From positions 18,321-78,351 of the forward strand of contig NZ_LMKM01000015.1 in NCBI RefSeq assembly GCF_001421515.1: a stretch of DNA of 60,031 nucleotides. Direction: 5' to 3'. This DNA is from Pedobacter sp. Leaf216 (lineage in GTDB: Bacteria; Bacteroidota; Bacteroidia; Sphingobacteriales; Sphingobacteriaceae). Positions 36,704-47,200 of the stretch are shown one piece after another. Position numbers and translations under genes: made by a program. Positions within the stretch are counted from its first letter, which is position 1; the number at the start of each line of letters is the position of its first letter. The notes under the pieces are model-generated. The model saw only the letters and a program-made list of their open reading frames with translations, did no database searches and was not told where the DNA came from.

Positions 36704-37384
36704 TTAACCAACTACATTTAAATCTCCAAATACTTCATATTCGTTATCAAAAAGAAAATTGTAAAGCGAAAATTCTTTCTTAAACGGATTGCGATCAGCA
36801 CCATGTGGATAGCCACCCTCAATTTTACGGCAGAACAACAGTCTATGATTAACAAATTTATAATCAGGAAAATTGCTTTCGACTATTGTTTTTAGCTTTT
36901 GAACCATATTTTCGGCATTAGCAATATGCCCAATTGAGGATGAAACGGTAAACGACATTGACACCGCCTGATTAGGACCTGCCTTAAGGTTTTTATGAAA
37001 AATCAATTCTTCAAAGAAAATGGTATAATGGTTTGTTAAAAGGGATATTCTCACACTCAATTTATAATTCAGATCTACTTCCGGATATTCTATTTTGGGG
37101 AAGCGAATATCCATCGCATAATTGGGGAATTGATGATGGTAACTATTTAGGACTGTAAAATCGTTAAATGAATTCTGGATATCGCTATCCAATTTACTAG
37201 CAGCCGCAGGAAGTGTGTTAGACATAAGTCTTTCAATTTTATCTTTTACAATAGCCGTGAGCTTGCTATAACCCGGAAATGCTTCATTTACATCCTGCGT
37301 ACCAATCGGATAATATTGATAAACTACTTTAACTAAATCGAAAAAAGGATTACCTCCTACTGAAATTTTGATTTCTGGTACCAT
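36704..37384 (-). CDS. Hypothetical protein
   Basis: A 226-aa protein that I do not recognise. It has no signal peptide or membrane segment and looks like a soluble mixed alpha/beta protein. Aromatic-rich stretches include VVYQYYPIG and NHYTIFFEELIF; a His/Gly motif GGYPHGADRNPF lies near the C terminus. It follows the 204-aa hypothetical gene by 60 bp and is followed by about 130 bp of AT-rich sequence. It is probably co-transcribed with that gene and the dehydrogenase upstream. Confidence 0.6.
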   Translation of the reverse strand: MVPEIKISVGGNPFFDLVKVVYQYYPIGTQDVNEAFPGYSKLTAIVKDKIERLMSNTLPAAASKLDSDIQNSFNDFTVLNSYHHQFPNYAMDIRFPKIEYPEVDLNYKLSVRISLLTNHYTIFFEELIFHKNLKAGPNQAVSMSFTVSSSIGHIANAENMVQKLKTIVESNFPDYKFVNHRLLFCRKIEGGYPHGADRNPFKKEFSLYNFLFDNEYEVFGDLNVVG

Positions 37385-37444
37385 ATTTAAGTGTAAGATT
37401 TTAATTCTAAACTGAAGCCATCAGATACCAGGAGCATTAATATC

Positions 37445-38059
37445 CTAAATTTGGGGCTTATCAGCTATACCTTTATAATGCAACTTACTTTCCTTCCCTA
37501 AATCAACATCCTTAAAACTTTCCAGCAATTCGAAAGCGATTTGCCTCACTGTTTCGGGTATTGGGTTAATGGTTGATTTGTTACCTTCAGCATCTTTTAC
37601 ATTCCAGCCCGACGTATTAAGCAACAATGGACTAGAACTGGCCACCGATTTAATTATTTTAGCCCTTGTAAATGCTATTTCATCCGAATCGATGATTACC
37701 TTTTTATTATTCCACCAGTTTTCTTGGGATACACTTTTTAAATCTCCAGGGTCTAATTTAGAAGAATATCTCCAGCCCTCCCCTGCTTGATGTGCCAATT
37801 TTAACAATCCGATAAAATTGGTGAGGCTTTTGGAGTTGTAGATCTCAGAACTGCAATACATATCAGGATGGGTTAATTTAAGCTGATTCACCAATGCTTT
37901 TGTTTGATCGGAGTTATGAAAAATCATGATAATCTTTTCAGCTATTGAAGAAATAACGGCTTCGTTTCCCAGATCATATTCACCACAAAGTAATTCGATA
38001 TCTATTATTTGTTGTTGCAATAGCGAAACCAGTTCTGGTTTATTCAAAATGGTTTTCAT
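37445..38059 (-). CDS. Hypothetical protein
   Basis: A 204-aa soluble protein that I do not recognise. The N-terminal half is predicted helical (LVSLLQQQIIDIELLCGEYD), and a short acidic/Trp region with ENWWNNKK lies in the middle. No catalytic signature is visible. It starts 8 bp after the prephenate dehydrogenase stop codon, so it is very likely in the same operon, and it precedes the 226-aa unknown. Confidence 0.6.
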   Translation of the reverse strand: MKTILNKPELVSLLQQQIIDIELLCGEYDLGNEAVISSIAEKIIMIFHNSDQTKALVNQLKLTHPDMYCSSEIYNSKSLTNFIGLLKLAHQAGEGWRYSSKLDPGDLKSVSQENWWNNKKVIIDSDEIAFTRAKIIKSVASSSPLLLNTSGWNVKDAEGNKSTINPIPETVRQIAFELLESFKDVDLGKESKLHYKGIADKPQI

Positions 38060-38067
38060 ATTCGAAT

Positions 38068-39324
38068 TTACTTGCCCAGCCTTTTAATCATTTCCGCACT
38101 TAAATCCCGTCCATCATTTAAACGGTTGGCAAAAAATGATTTGGCAGCTTCGAAATGTTCTTTATAACCTTTTAAATCGCCATAGCCAATAATTGATGCC
38201 CATTCGTGCACTGCTGTGTGAAACTCTAAATCATCACCACGGATAGATTTATCATATAATGCAGTTTTTATAGATTCTTCCAGCATTGCTTCATTTTTGA
38301 AAAGATACTCGGCAATGCCCAATCTCAATTTAAATGGAGGTGTTTGGCAGATCAGGTTATCATAAGGGTTTACCCCCATTTTATACCAGGCATATACCAT
38401 ACTCAGCAAACTTAGATGTGAATTGGGTTTTTGTTTATGGCTTGCATCTGACAGGCTGAATTCTTTCATGATATTATCGTCTAGCAATAAAAGGGCACGA
38501 CTTTCATGGAAAACAAAATCGCGGGCGGCATAAATCTTTTCTCTAAACTCCACTTCATTTTCACAGATCATCAATTTAAACAGTTCTGATTCTGCTTGTG
38601 CGTAATATTTTACCTGTTTCTGCGCATAAGGGTTTAAAATAGCCAAACCCGCATAAATGTGCGATTTATAGCTAAAAATCCTTAATGTGGTCAAAATTTT
38701 AACATTATCTATTCCACCGGCATAGGCAGGATTGTCCCAAGGGAAAAAACCTGCGTTTTTCCATGCTGAGCCCATACTTTCGAAACCCATGTGCGTAACC
38801 GCCTGTGTATCGGCCACAATGCGGTCGTGCTCCCTGTAATCGTCCATTTCAATAATGTTTGATTTTAAAGATTTATAAATTTCCAAAGCTTTGGCATAAA
38901 CAGCATCGGTAGCACGGTGACGCACTACAACAAGGGTTTGGCCCTCCGGACTAAAAGCGGGTCCGTGCAAAGAATGGCAGGTTACAATCTGGGTATCTTC
39001 TGGCAAATGTTTTTCGAAAGCTGCAATTTCAGGATGTTTAACAGATGTTTGTCCGGCTACTATTGCACCATATTTAGTAGATCGTGCAAATACGGCTACT
39101 ACCTCATCAATTTTTTCAGCTTCAACGCAATAGATAATAAAGTCTGATTTACGGGCAACCTCATGGCCATCAATTAAAACCTCGATTCCTTTTGGTACTA
39201 ATTCATTTTTTAGCTCGGTAAAGCGTAAAGGCATATCTGCTCCACATACCTTGTAACCAGCCTTTACAAACGATAGTGCGTACAATTTGCCCATATCGCC
39301 TAAACCAATAATTCCTATTTGCAT
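38068..39324 (-). CDS. Prephenate dehydrogenase, fungal TYR1-like
   Basis: A 418-aa cytoplasmic NAD(P)-dependent enzyme of tyrosine synthesis, which converts prephenate to 4-hydroxyphenylpyruvate. The Rossmann motif GLGDMG is at residues 7-12; the catalytic-region histidines His117 and His120 lie in CHSLHGPAF. The long C-terminal helical domain and length are closer to yeast TYR1 than to the ~280-aa TyrA of proteobacteria. No other aromatic amino acid genes are adjacent, and two unrecognised genes follow in the same apparent operon. Confidence 0.82.
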   Translation of the reverse strand: MQIGIIGLGDMGKLYALSFVKAGYKVCGADMPLRFTELKNELVPKGIEVLIDGHEVARKSDFIIYCVEAEKIDEVVAVFARSTKYGAIVAGQTSVKHPEIAAFEKHLPEDTQIVTCHSLHGPAFSPEGQTLVVVRHRATDAVYAKALEIYKSLKSNIIEMDDYREHDRIVADTQAVTHMGFESMGSAWKNAGFFPWDNPAYAGGIDNVKILTTLRIFSYKSHIYAGLAILNPYAQKQVKYYAQAESELFKLMICENEVEFREKIYAARDFVFHESRALLLLDDNIMKEFSLSDASHKQKPNSHLSLLSMVYAWYKMGVNPYDNLICQTPPFKLRLGIAEYLFKNEAMLEESIKTALYDKSIRGDDLEFHTAVHEWASIIGYGDLKGYKEHFEAAKSFFANRLNDGRDLSAEMIKRLGK

Positions 39325-39494
39325 GGAACAAATGTAACCTATCGCAAATAAATTTATAATAAAACTGTGATAAAATTGTTATTTAGAATGTTAAACAGCA
39401 AACGGTTTTACACTTTTCCTAAACCTTAAACAAAATTTATTAACCGGGAAATGGATAAAAATGTAGTTTTACATTCTAACACCTATATTTAACT

Positions 39495-40106
39495 ATGCAG
39501 AAAATTAAACACACCCTATTGTTTTTAGGCGCTATGCTATTTTTAAACGTTGCGTTTGGACAAGCTTTGCCCGACACGACTAAAAATACTGATCCATCTT
39601 TAAACGGACAGTATCAGTTCATGTTAAAAAAATCTAAAAGTTTGTATGGCGCAAGGCTGATCAATCCGTCAAGATTATCATCCTTATGGAAAAGTGTTAA
39701 CGATACATTAAGGAAAGAACGCAAACAGTTACAAGAGGCCAGGCAGGAAATTAAATCTCAGGCCGGTAACATTTCGACCTTGAAAGGTGAGGTAAATGGC
39801 AAAGAAAGTTCTTTGGCCAATGCCAATGCCGCAGTTAATGAAATTAAATTTTTAGGAATATCTTTTGATAAGGGTACCTACAACACAATTGTTTGGGCCA
39901 TTATCATTATACTAGGGATAGGTTTAGCCTTTGTAATTTTCCAATCGGGTAAGTTTAGGCACGAAGCTAAATACAGAACAGCCCTTTACCAAGAGGTAGC
40001 CGATGAGTTTCAGGCGCACAAGGTAAAAGCTAAAGATAAAGAAATGAAACTGGCACGCGAACTGCAAGATGAGCGTAATAAATGGGATGAAGGCAGAGGA
40101 AGATAG
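39495..40106 (+). CDS. Membrane-anchored coiled-coil protein
   Basis: A 203-aa protein. Residues 1-22 form a signal peptide (ending AFGQ), 65-112 are a charged helix likely to form a coiled coil, 130-150 are one membrane helix (TIVWAIIIILGIGLAFVIF), and the last 50 residues are a charged helical tail. Homologues in Bacteroidota are sometimes labelled tRNA (guanine-N1)-methyltransferase, but no methyltransferase motif is present and that label should not be used. Function unknown. It is transcribed divergently from the prephenate dehydrogenase. Confidence 0.7.
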   Translation: MQKIKHTLLFLGAMLFLNVAFGQALPDTTKNTDPSLNGQYQFMLKKSKSLYGARLINPSRLSSLWKSVNDTLRKERKQLQEARQEIKSQAGNISTLKGEVNGKESSLANANAAVNEIKFLGISFDKGTYNTIVWAIIIILGIGLAFVIFQSGKFRHEAKYRTALYQEVADEFQAHKVKAKDKEMKLARELQDERNKWDEGRGR

Positions 40107-40257
40107 GCGAAAATATTCTATTTTTTGTACCGGGGAGTCGTTTAGATGGAATAATTAAGCTTTAACTAGTTACGTGTAGCCCGTTTTGATATAAAAGATT
40201 TTAGCGGGGGAAAACCTAAAATATTATCTTTTCAACTGGCTATTGATGGTAGATTTC

Positions 40258-40368
40258 ATAGAGCGATCGTTATTGCTAAGCAGGAAGCAAGCTTAAAACG
40301 TTAGCTATTGGCAACATTTGTAAACTTGCTTCTTCGTTTCCTCCTCGCAATAACGATTTATCGCTATC
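40258..40368. repeat. Long imperfect inverted repeat
   Basis: Outer arms ATCGTTATTGC (40266-40276) and GCAATAACGAT (40347-40357) are perfect; inner arms GAAGCAAG (40284-40291) and CTTGCTTC (40325-40332) are also perfect. It occupies the centre of the gene-free stretch 40107-40423 and could end the converging transcripts on both sides. Confidence 0.7.
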
Positions 40369-40423
40369 TATTCTAAAAAACTATTCTGCGCTTTTAATTG
40401 ATTCTTTTGTCAGTTATCGAAAG

Positions 40424-41950
40424 TTAGTTGGATGCAGGCAATATCTGCCATTGCGCATCTTGTTCAAACCTAAACTCATTGATAACCACATCAGCACTAT
40501 TAGCGGTTGATGCATCTCTAATACCCAGCGTTTTTCCTAAGGTATTAACGTTTATAAACCTAAAGTAACCTCCCTTGCAAGGGATAATGTGCCATTTCTG
40601 ATTAAAACCATTATTCCAGGTATATTGGGTGGCATTTGTACCTGTATTTCTTGTCGAATTAGGTACTTCGAGCGATTTTCCACTATGCACATTAGTAACC
40701 CTGAATTCTCCACGACCCAAATTCGTTATTGTCCACCGTTGATTATTGCCTCCCAGATAGTCGTATTGCTTTATTGAAGCATTATCGCTTTGCAACCAAT
40801 CGCCAACTTCCATTGCCCTCCCAGATTTCCGGTTAATAATCTTTACCTGACCATCAAATTGTATTGCAGGTGAAACCGTAACGTTGCCAGTAGCCGTATT
40901 TGCCGACCATTGATCGTACCAGGGAAGGCTAAGCGTAGTTCCTGAAAGCTGAAAGGGTAAAATGACCAACCTGGTAGAAGCCATATCCCATGTTGACCAG
41001 CGGTCGCCAAGATATACCCATGTTGTTCGATCTGAGCCTGATACAGGAAAAGCATTTGTAATTTGTGATTGATAAGTTTTTGCACCATTTGGAGCGATCA
41101 ATCCACGGTAAGTCCACGGGCCGGCCAGTGAAGCTGAAGTATAATAATGGTTATCATTTGTATCCCAACCTGAGCATTTGGATTCGACCAGGAAATAAGT
41201 ATTGCCAGATTTAAACAGGGCATGACCTTCGCAGCTTACTTCCGATCCTCGGTATACCACACGTGTATGGCCGGTGTAGGATGAGTTAAGCTCCATAATT
41301 GCTACCTGGGAGTTTACACTTACACTACTAATCATATATGCTTTTCCATCCGTATCCTTATAAACATTCATATCGCGGCTATCCAGGCCTAATGGGCGAT
41401 AATGGCCCTGCCAGTTGTAGTTACCACCTATGGTGCTGCTGGTTGCATAACCTACTTCTGCTGTTCCATATGCCCCCCAACCCTCGTAATGTACCCATAA
41501 TACAAACTGCCCTGTTGTGGTATTGTGCAATAACTTCGGCCGCTCTACAACTGAACCAGCAGCAAGATCGCCATGGGTTGAGTTTTTTAGAATGGTATTT
41601 ACGAATGTCCAGTTTTTCAAATCTGCAGATGAGTAAATATTTACACCTTTAAAGGTATAGTTGTTATCCGATCTATCCATTCCCCACAAATAATAAAGGT
41701 TTCCAACTTTGATTATTCCTCCTTCAACTGCATGTACAATGTTTCCATTTGTATCGTACATATCTCCTCCGGTATAGAAACTGGCATTTGGGTCGGCAGT
41801 AAAATTTGTTGCGCTAAGCTTATTGTTTTTTTGTGTTTTGAACTGTTCGAGCTGGGCTTCAGCCTGATCAGGGGTTTTTCGGCAACTCAATACCGTACAG
41901 ATGAATAGCAAAAATGCAATCATCGTTGATGAGATTTTTAATGTTTTCAT
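40424..41950 (-). CDS. GH43_24-like exo-beta-1,3-galactanase with ricin-type lectin domain
   Basis: A 508-aa lipoprotein (lipobox ending at Cys23). Residues 55-345 form a GH43 five-bladed propeller. Glu136 (ERPK), Glu241 (CEGHA) and Gln296 (QSQITNAF) are spaced 105 and 55 residues apart, close to Glu102, Glu208 and Gln263 as I recall them for Phanerochaete GH43_24 exo-beta-1,3-galactanase, which lacks the usual Asp base. Residues 360-508 are a ricin-type lectin domain with QxW-like motifs at 404-406 and 451-453. It lies behind susC and susD, so it probably trims arabinogalactan backbones at the cell surface. Substrate is inferred. Confidence 0.78.
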   Translation of the reverse strand: MKTLKISSTMIAFLLFICTVLSCRKTPDQAEAQLEQFKTQKNNKLSATNFTADPNASFYTGGDMYDTNGNIVHAVEGGIIKVGNLYYLWGMDRSDNNYTFKGVNIYSSADLKNWTFVNTILKNSTHGDLAAGSVVERPKLLHNTTTGQFVLWVHYEGWGAYGTAEVGYATSSTIGGNYNWQGHYRPLGLDSRDMNVYKDTDGKAYMISSVSVNSQVAIMELNSSYTGHTRVVYRGSEVSCEGHALFKSGNTYFLVESKCSGWDTNDNHYYTSASLAGPWTYRGLIAPNGAKTYQSQITNAFPVSGSDRTTWVYLGDRWSTWDMASTRLVILPFQLSGTTLSLPWYDQWSANTATGNVTVSPAIQFDGQVKIINRKSGRAMEVGDWLQSDNASIKQYDYLGGNNQRWTITNLGRGEFRVTNVHSGKSLEVPNSTRNTGTNATQYTWNNGFNQKWHIIPCKGGYFRFINVNTLGKTLGIRDASTANSADVVINEFRFEQDAQWQILPASN

Positions 41951-42162
41951 AGGTTAAGAATAACTTGATATAAATGGTTAGATGTAGGTATTTTTAAGCG
42001 TTGAGATTAGCATCCAGTGAGCAAGCTCATCCGTTTAGAAAATCTCCTATACCTCTAATTTCATTTGTCGGGCAAGACATCAAAATTTAAGGTAAAAGGT
42101 TTTTATTTAGACATTCGTGTAGATTTTACTAAAATTTAGTAATTAACCAGCTCATTATTAAT

Positions 42163-42202
42163 AGATTGGAGAAGAATAATACTGATTACACTTCTCCAAT
42201 CT
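42163..42202 (-). terminator. Terminator-like hairpin after susD
   Basis: AGATTGGAGAAG (42163-42174) and CTTCTCCAATCT (42191-42202) form a perfect 12-bp stem with a 16-nt loop, 13 bp past the susD stop codon. The minus-strand tail is AT-rich, with no full T run. Confidence 0.65.
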
Positions 42203-42214
42203 TTAAGCTTTTAT

Positions 42215-44200
42215 TTAAAAACCGATAGCCGCAGCACCGCCATTAACGGGCCAGCCAGGGTTTTGATAGATCACAGCCGAATTAGAATCTCCATTTTCTG
42301 CAGTAATAATGAAATGCTGTGCAGCAATTGGATTTAAGTAATGCGCCATCGTCCACCGTACGCCTTTGTAAGATTCATTGTTGCCATAAATCTCATAAGG
42401 TCTGAGGTATAAACTTAAAGCCGGATCTGATACGATTGCTCCAGGGTTTGATGCACCAGAAGCAAGCTGGGCCGGCTTGTACCAATCTTTCATCGGCCCC
42501 CATAATTTAAATCCTTCAATATGGTCTGGCGTAGAAATCATCTGATCCATAGCTCTCCATCTTTTAAGGTCCATAAACCTTAAGCCTTCAGCCATAAGCT
42601 CATTGCGCCTTTCTCTTCGGATGTTGTAAAGAGTTGGATTAACCAAAACACCATTTGAATAAGCTCCCCAGTCCTTTTTTTCAAGGTTCATGTTGGTTGC
42701 AGCAATGGTTTTATTAAAATCAGGATCAACCTTTGCCCTGGTTCTTATCTGTTGCCAATAACCAACGGAAACTGCATCCAATACCCCGTTTCGCTCAAAA
42801 TCGGCTTCAATGTAGTTTAGATACGCTTCGGTAGCCCTAAAAGTTACACTTCCGGTATAACCTCCCCCATTATTGGTTTGGGCACCATCATAACTCAAGC
42901 CTTTTCTTATGGTGTAGCCTGTTGAATATTTTTTTTCAGCGCTTGACTGATCTATAGCAGGTATAGGCTCTATAGTGGTTCCATGACTGCCTGCTCCGAT
43001 GTTTACCAGTTGATTTTTTTGCCCTGGTTCTTTTAAGAAAAGGTTTAGACGGCCATCCCTGCCTTCTCTTACATCTTTAATGTAATCATCACCTTTGTAA
43101 CCGCTTCCTGGTGCATAAATTGGAAGTCCGTTTGCCATAAGGAAACTTTCTACCATACTTCTGGTTAACCCTACAGAATTATTGCCCAATTGCGCATACA
43201 CAGGAACGTTATGGGTTATATTTACTGAATATTGTCTCCAAAGTAAAACTTCGCTGTACCCAGCCATATTTACGTTACTGAACATATTGAAATATGGATT
43301 TTCATTATTGGCTGATTCAATAATCCCTGTGTTTGTTACCAACTGAACAGCATCTGCCACGGCCTTAGCTGCAGACATTGATTCACTTAAAAAAAACTGT
43401 GATTCGGCTTCAATGCTTCCGGCTTTAAACTGATAGCCTGCATTATAAGCTTTGTTAGCACCTGGCCAGCTTGGTCCGTTAGGTACAAAAGCGGTGCCTT
43501 TAAAATATTTAAGCCAGGTACCTTCATAAAGACCAACCCTGGATTTTAACAACAGTGCACAGTTTTTAGAAAGGCGGTTTTTAGATCCATCAGGATTGTT
43601 CATCAACATTGCTGCCGAATCAAGATCAGCAAGTATAAAACGGGCAACCTCAGTTCTTGGCATTCTTCTGCTTGCCTCTTTCAATTTTGCCGCATCATCA
43701 CTTAAAGTGGTTTTAATGATGGGAAAATCGCCTAATGCCTGCAGTTTTGAGAAATAAACATAGGCCCTTAAAAAGTAAACTTCTCCTATATATTGTTTAA
43801 TTTTATCTTCACTACCACCTATTTTTCCGGTTTTCCATTTGGGAACCACATCCTGAAGAAAATAGTTTAACTGATAAATGTTGCTAAAATCCCAGTCGCC
43901 ACCCGATGATCCAACTTTGAAAAGCCCTGGTGCATATCTATTGTCCATAGAAGTGGTTGCCATGTTATCTGTATTGGCATCAATTCCAAAAGTTCCGAAT
44001 GAATAATTGGTATGAGAAGGGAGGATATCGGTATAACGTGTTATTGCGTACGCACCTAGTTGCGACTCTTCCTGTAAGTATTTTTCCGGGCTTATAGTTG
44101 ATAATGGTTCCTGATCAAGGTATTTCTTACATGAAACGGAAACAAGCACTAAAAGTATTGCTCCAGCCCAAAGCTGGCTTATTTTGTTAAAATTTTTCAT
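42215..44200 (-). CDS. RagB/SusD family nutrient uptake lipoprotein
   Basis: A 661-aa surface lipoprotein; the signal peptide ends in the lipobox SVSC (Cys24). N-terminal TPR-like helices and the late block ELMAEGLRFMDLKRW are typical of SusD. It caps the SusC channel and binds glycan at the cell surface. It lies 9 bp after the SusC gene. Confidence 0.95.
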   Translation of the reverse strand: MKNFNKISQLWAGAILLVLVSVSCKKYLDQEPLSTISPEKYLQEESQLGAYAITRYTDILPSHTNYSFGTFGIDANTDNMATTSMDNRYAPGLFKVGSSGGDWDFSNIYQLNYFLQDVVPKWKTGKIGGSEDKIKQYIGEVYFLRAYVYFSKLQALGDFPIIKTTLSDDAAKLKEASRRMPRTEVARFILADLDSAAMLMNNPDGSKNRLSKNCALLLKSRVGLYEGTWLKYFKGTAFVPNGPSWPGANKAYNAGYQFKAGSIEAESQFFLSESMSAAKAVADAVQLVTNTGIIESANNENPYFNMFSNVNMAGYSEVLLWRQYSVNITHNVPVYAQLGNNSVGLTRSMVESFLMANGLPIYAPGSGYKGDDYIKDVREGRDGRLNLFLKEPGQKNQLVNIGAGSHGTTIEPIPAIDQSSAEKKYSTGYTIRKGLSYDGAQTNNGGGYTGSVTFRATEAYLNYIEADFERNGVLDAVSVGYWQQIRTRAKVDPDFNKTIAATNMNLEKKDWGAYSNGVLVNPTLYNIRRERRNELMAEGLRFMDLKRWRAMDQMISTPDHIEGFKLWGPMKDWYKPAQLASGASNPGAIVSDPALSLYLRPYEIYGNNESYKGVRWTMAHYLNPIAAQHFIITAENGDSNSAVIYQNPGWPVNGGAAAIGF

Positions 44201-44209
44201 CGTCTTATA

Positions 44210-47200
44210 TTAAAAAGTGACACTTAGACCGAAGGATAGTGCCTTGGTGATTGGATAAACATTACCGTTTGATCTTGAATCTCCAGGCTGATAATCAATG
44301 GTTTCAGGATCAAAAATCTTCGTTAACTTTGTAGCCGTCCACAGGTTTTCTCCGGAAGCATATACCCTAATCTTTTGCAACCCTAATTTTTTCACTAATG
44401 GCACTGGAAGCGAATAGCCAAGTTGCAGGTTTTTTAAGCGGATGTAAGATGCATCCTGTAGATACCGGGTTTGAACAGCCTGATTTTTTAAAGTTCCAAA
44501 TATTGGCCTGGCGTAATAAGCATCAGGGTTTTGGCCTAATGGATTGTTAGGGTCTGCACGGAAATAATCCAAATGCTCTTTAAGTCCGGTTGAAAACCAG
44601 ATTACATCCGTAGCACCAAAAAAGTAGGCACTTGGTGTGTAAAAATCTCTTTTTAACACTCCCTGGAAAAACACCCTTAAATCAAAGCCCTTATAATCCA
44701 CATTTAAATCCAGCCCAAAATTATATCTCGGTGAAAAATTACCGATCACATGTTTGTCTCCACTATCAGACTGGGTATTGTTACCTTGATCAAGTTTGCC
44801 ATCACCATTAAAATCTGCATACATAATATCCCCTGCGGCCCATTGTGAACCAAAAAAATTCTGGCCATTAGAAGAAGTAGCCAAGTGGGCATCCATTTCT
44901 GCCTGGGTTTTTGCAATACCTATAGTGGTATACCCCCAAATTTCTCCAAGCTTTCTTCCTTCTATATAAGTGTTTAATGAGCCGCTAGGGTTTGGAAACC
45001 TGGTAACTGTAGTCTGATTATCACTCAGCTGTAAACGTGCACTATATCCAAGTCCATTTTTAAGCTTGTCTGCCCATCCCAGCTCCAATTCAAAACCTAC
45101 GGTTTTTAAATCAGTATTGTTTGTAGGCGGAACAGCAGTTCCTAAAACCACAGGTAGTTCTGTTGCTGGCCCAAGCATATTGATAGTTTTACGGTTGTAC
45201 CAATCAAAACTTCCGGTAAGCCTGTTTTTAAAAAAAGCGAAGTCGAGCCCAAGGTTAAGACTTTTTACGGTTTCCCATGTCAGTGTAGAACTGATTAGCC
45301 CGGGTGCGCTGGCAGTATTAGGCTGTGCACCATTTACCAGCCAATTACCGTTACCCGTAGCAACAGGTAAAGTTAAATAAGTTGGATAAGGATCCGGTGA
45401 GCCGTTTTTGGTTGTTGTTTGGTTTCCTAAACTTCCATATGAAGACCTAAACTTAAATACATCAATAAACGCTAAGTTATCTTTCACAAAATCTTCCCTG
45501 GCAATGTTCCATCCAACAGATACCGATGGAAAGTAAGTCCACCGCTGATCGGCCCTAAACCTTGAGGATGCATCGTATCTTAGGTTAGCTTCCAAAAGGT
45601 ATTTTCCATCATAATCGTAATTTAACCTACCGAAAAAGCCAGCTATGCTGTATGCCTGATAATCTCCGTTAACAACAGGAGGCTGAATTTTACCATCAGG
45701 ATCGGCCCCGGAAGTTGTGTTAATGGTTGGAAGTTCGGGCACAATAATGCCTTGCCTCGATACATTTAGGCCCCTGAGCCTGGTCATCTCTGTTTGAAAA
45801 CCACCCATCACCTTGAAATTATGTTTTTCAGCCAATGTTTTTGAGAATTCAGAATAAATATTGGAGTTGAAATAATTTTCGCGGTATCCCTCTTCAAAAA
45901 CAGCAGAATTTCGGTTGTATAGATAAGCATTCCCATTTACATCATGGTTGTAGGTTTTTTGAACATCATAATGGTTAAAATCATTTCTAGTGCGGTAATT
46001 AACCTCTGCGAAAGTTCTCCATCCTTTTATCGGTTCAAACACAAGCTGTAGCTGCTGGTACATCCAATCTTTCTGATTCTTGGTTATCCCTCCGTCCCTA
46101 AGGCCAAGGGCTGGTGAAGGAGAGCTGTAGAGGAATCCGTTCGGATCATATAAGGGCAAAGTTGGCCATCCCTGACGTGCAAGATTTGCATATAGACCGT
46201 TACCAAGATCACTGGGTCTGCGGTAATCTTCTCTTAAAAACCGCGTACTATAATTCAATGAAACTGCCTCAGAAATCTTAGTGTTGATCTTTGCGGCAAG
46301 GCTATAACGCGAATAAAGGTCTTCACCGATTTTTAAAAGTCCTTTTTGATCAAGGTAGTTTGTTGAGAGATAATAAGTTGTTTTATCATTGCCTCCATTT
46401 AAGCTAAGATTGTGTTCCTGGGAGAATGCATGATTAGAATAAATTTCCTTATACCAATCCACATTATCATTCCCAAAATCATAACCATCCTGCCAATACG
46501 GAACGTTTCCTGTGTTTGGCGCAATACTGCTTTTCAAAATACCAGCCTGGTAATCTCGTATGCGTTGCAGGTATTCAGGGCTAAAGCGTGCACCGCTTCC
46601 ACCATTTATACTCGCATCGTTATAGTATAATGCAAAATTATAAGAATCGAGCTGTTGAGGTAAGCTTACAGGACTTGTAATACGAAAGTTGTTGTTATAA
46701 TTAACCTGTGTTAGGCCAGATTTGCCTCGCTTTGTAGTTACCAATATTACTCCGAAAGCAGCACGAGAACCATATATAGATGATGCAGAAGCATCTTTAA
46801 GAAATGATATATTATCGATATCCTGTGGATTAAGTACGTTCAGCTGTCCTTCCATCCCATCAATGAGTATAAGTGGACTTGCTGATGAATTGCCACTTAT
46901 AGTACCAATACCTCTCATGTTTATTGTGGGACTTGCATCTAACGAACCATTATTTTGGGTGATATTTAAACCAGCTACCTTGCCTTGTAATGCCTGGGTG
47001 GCGTTTACAACAGGACGTGATTCAAAAGCTTTTGCATCAATACTGCTAACAGCACCTGTTAGATTAACTTTTTTCTGCTTTCCAAAACCAACAACAACAA
47101 CATCATCAAGATCTTTATTTGCGGCAGTAAGGCTTATGTCAATTTTATAAATGCCAGCCTGTGCAGTAAGCCCGGCTAACTTAACCTCTTTCGGAGCATA

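Noticed and set aside
39495..40106. tRNA (guanine-N1)-methyltransferase
   Set aside because: No methyltransferase motif; it has a signal peptide, coiled coil and one membrane helix.
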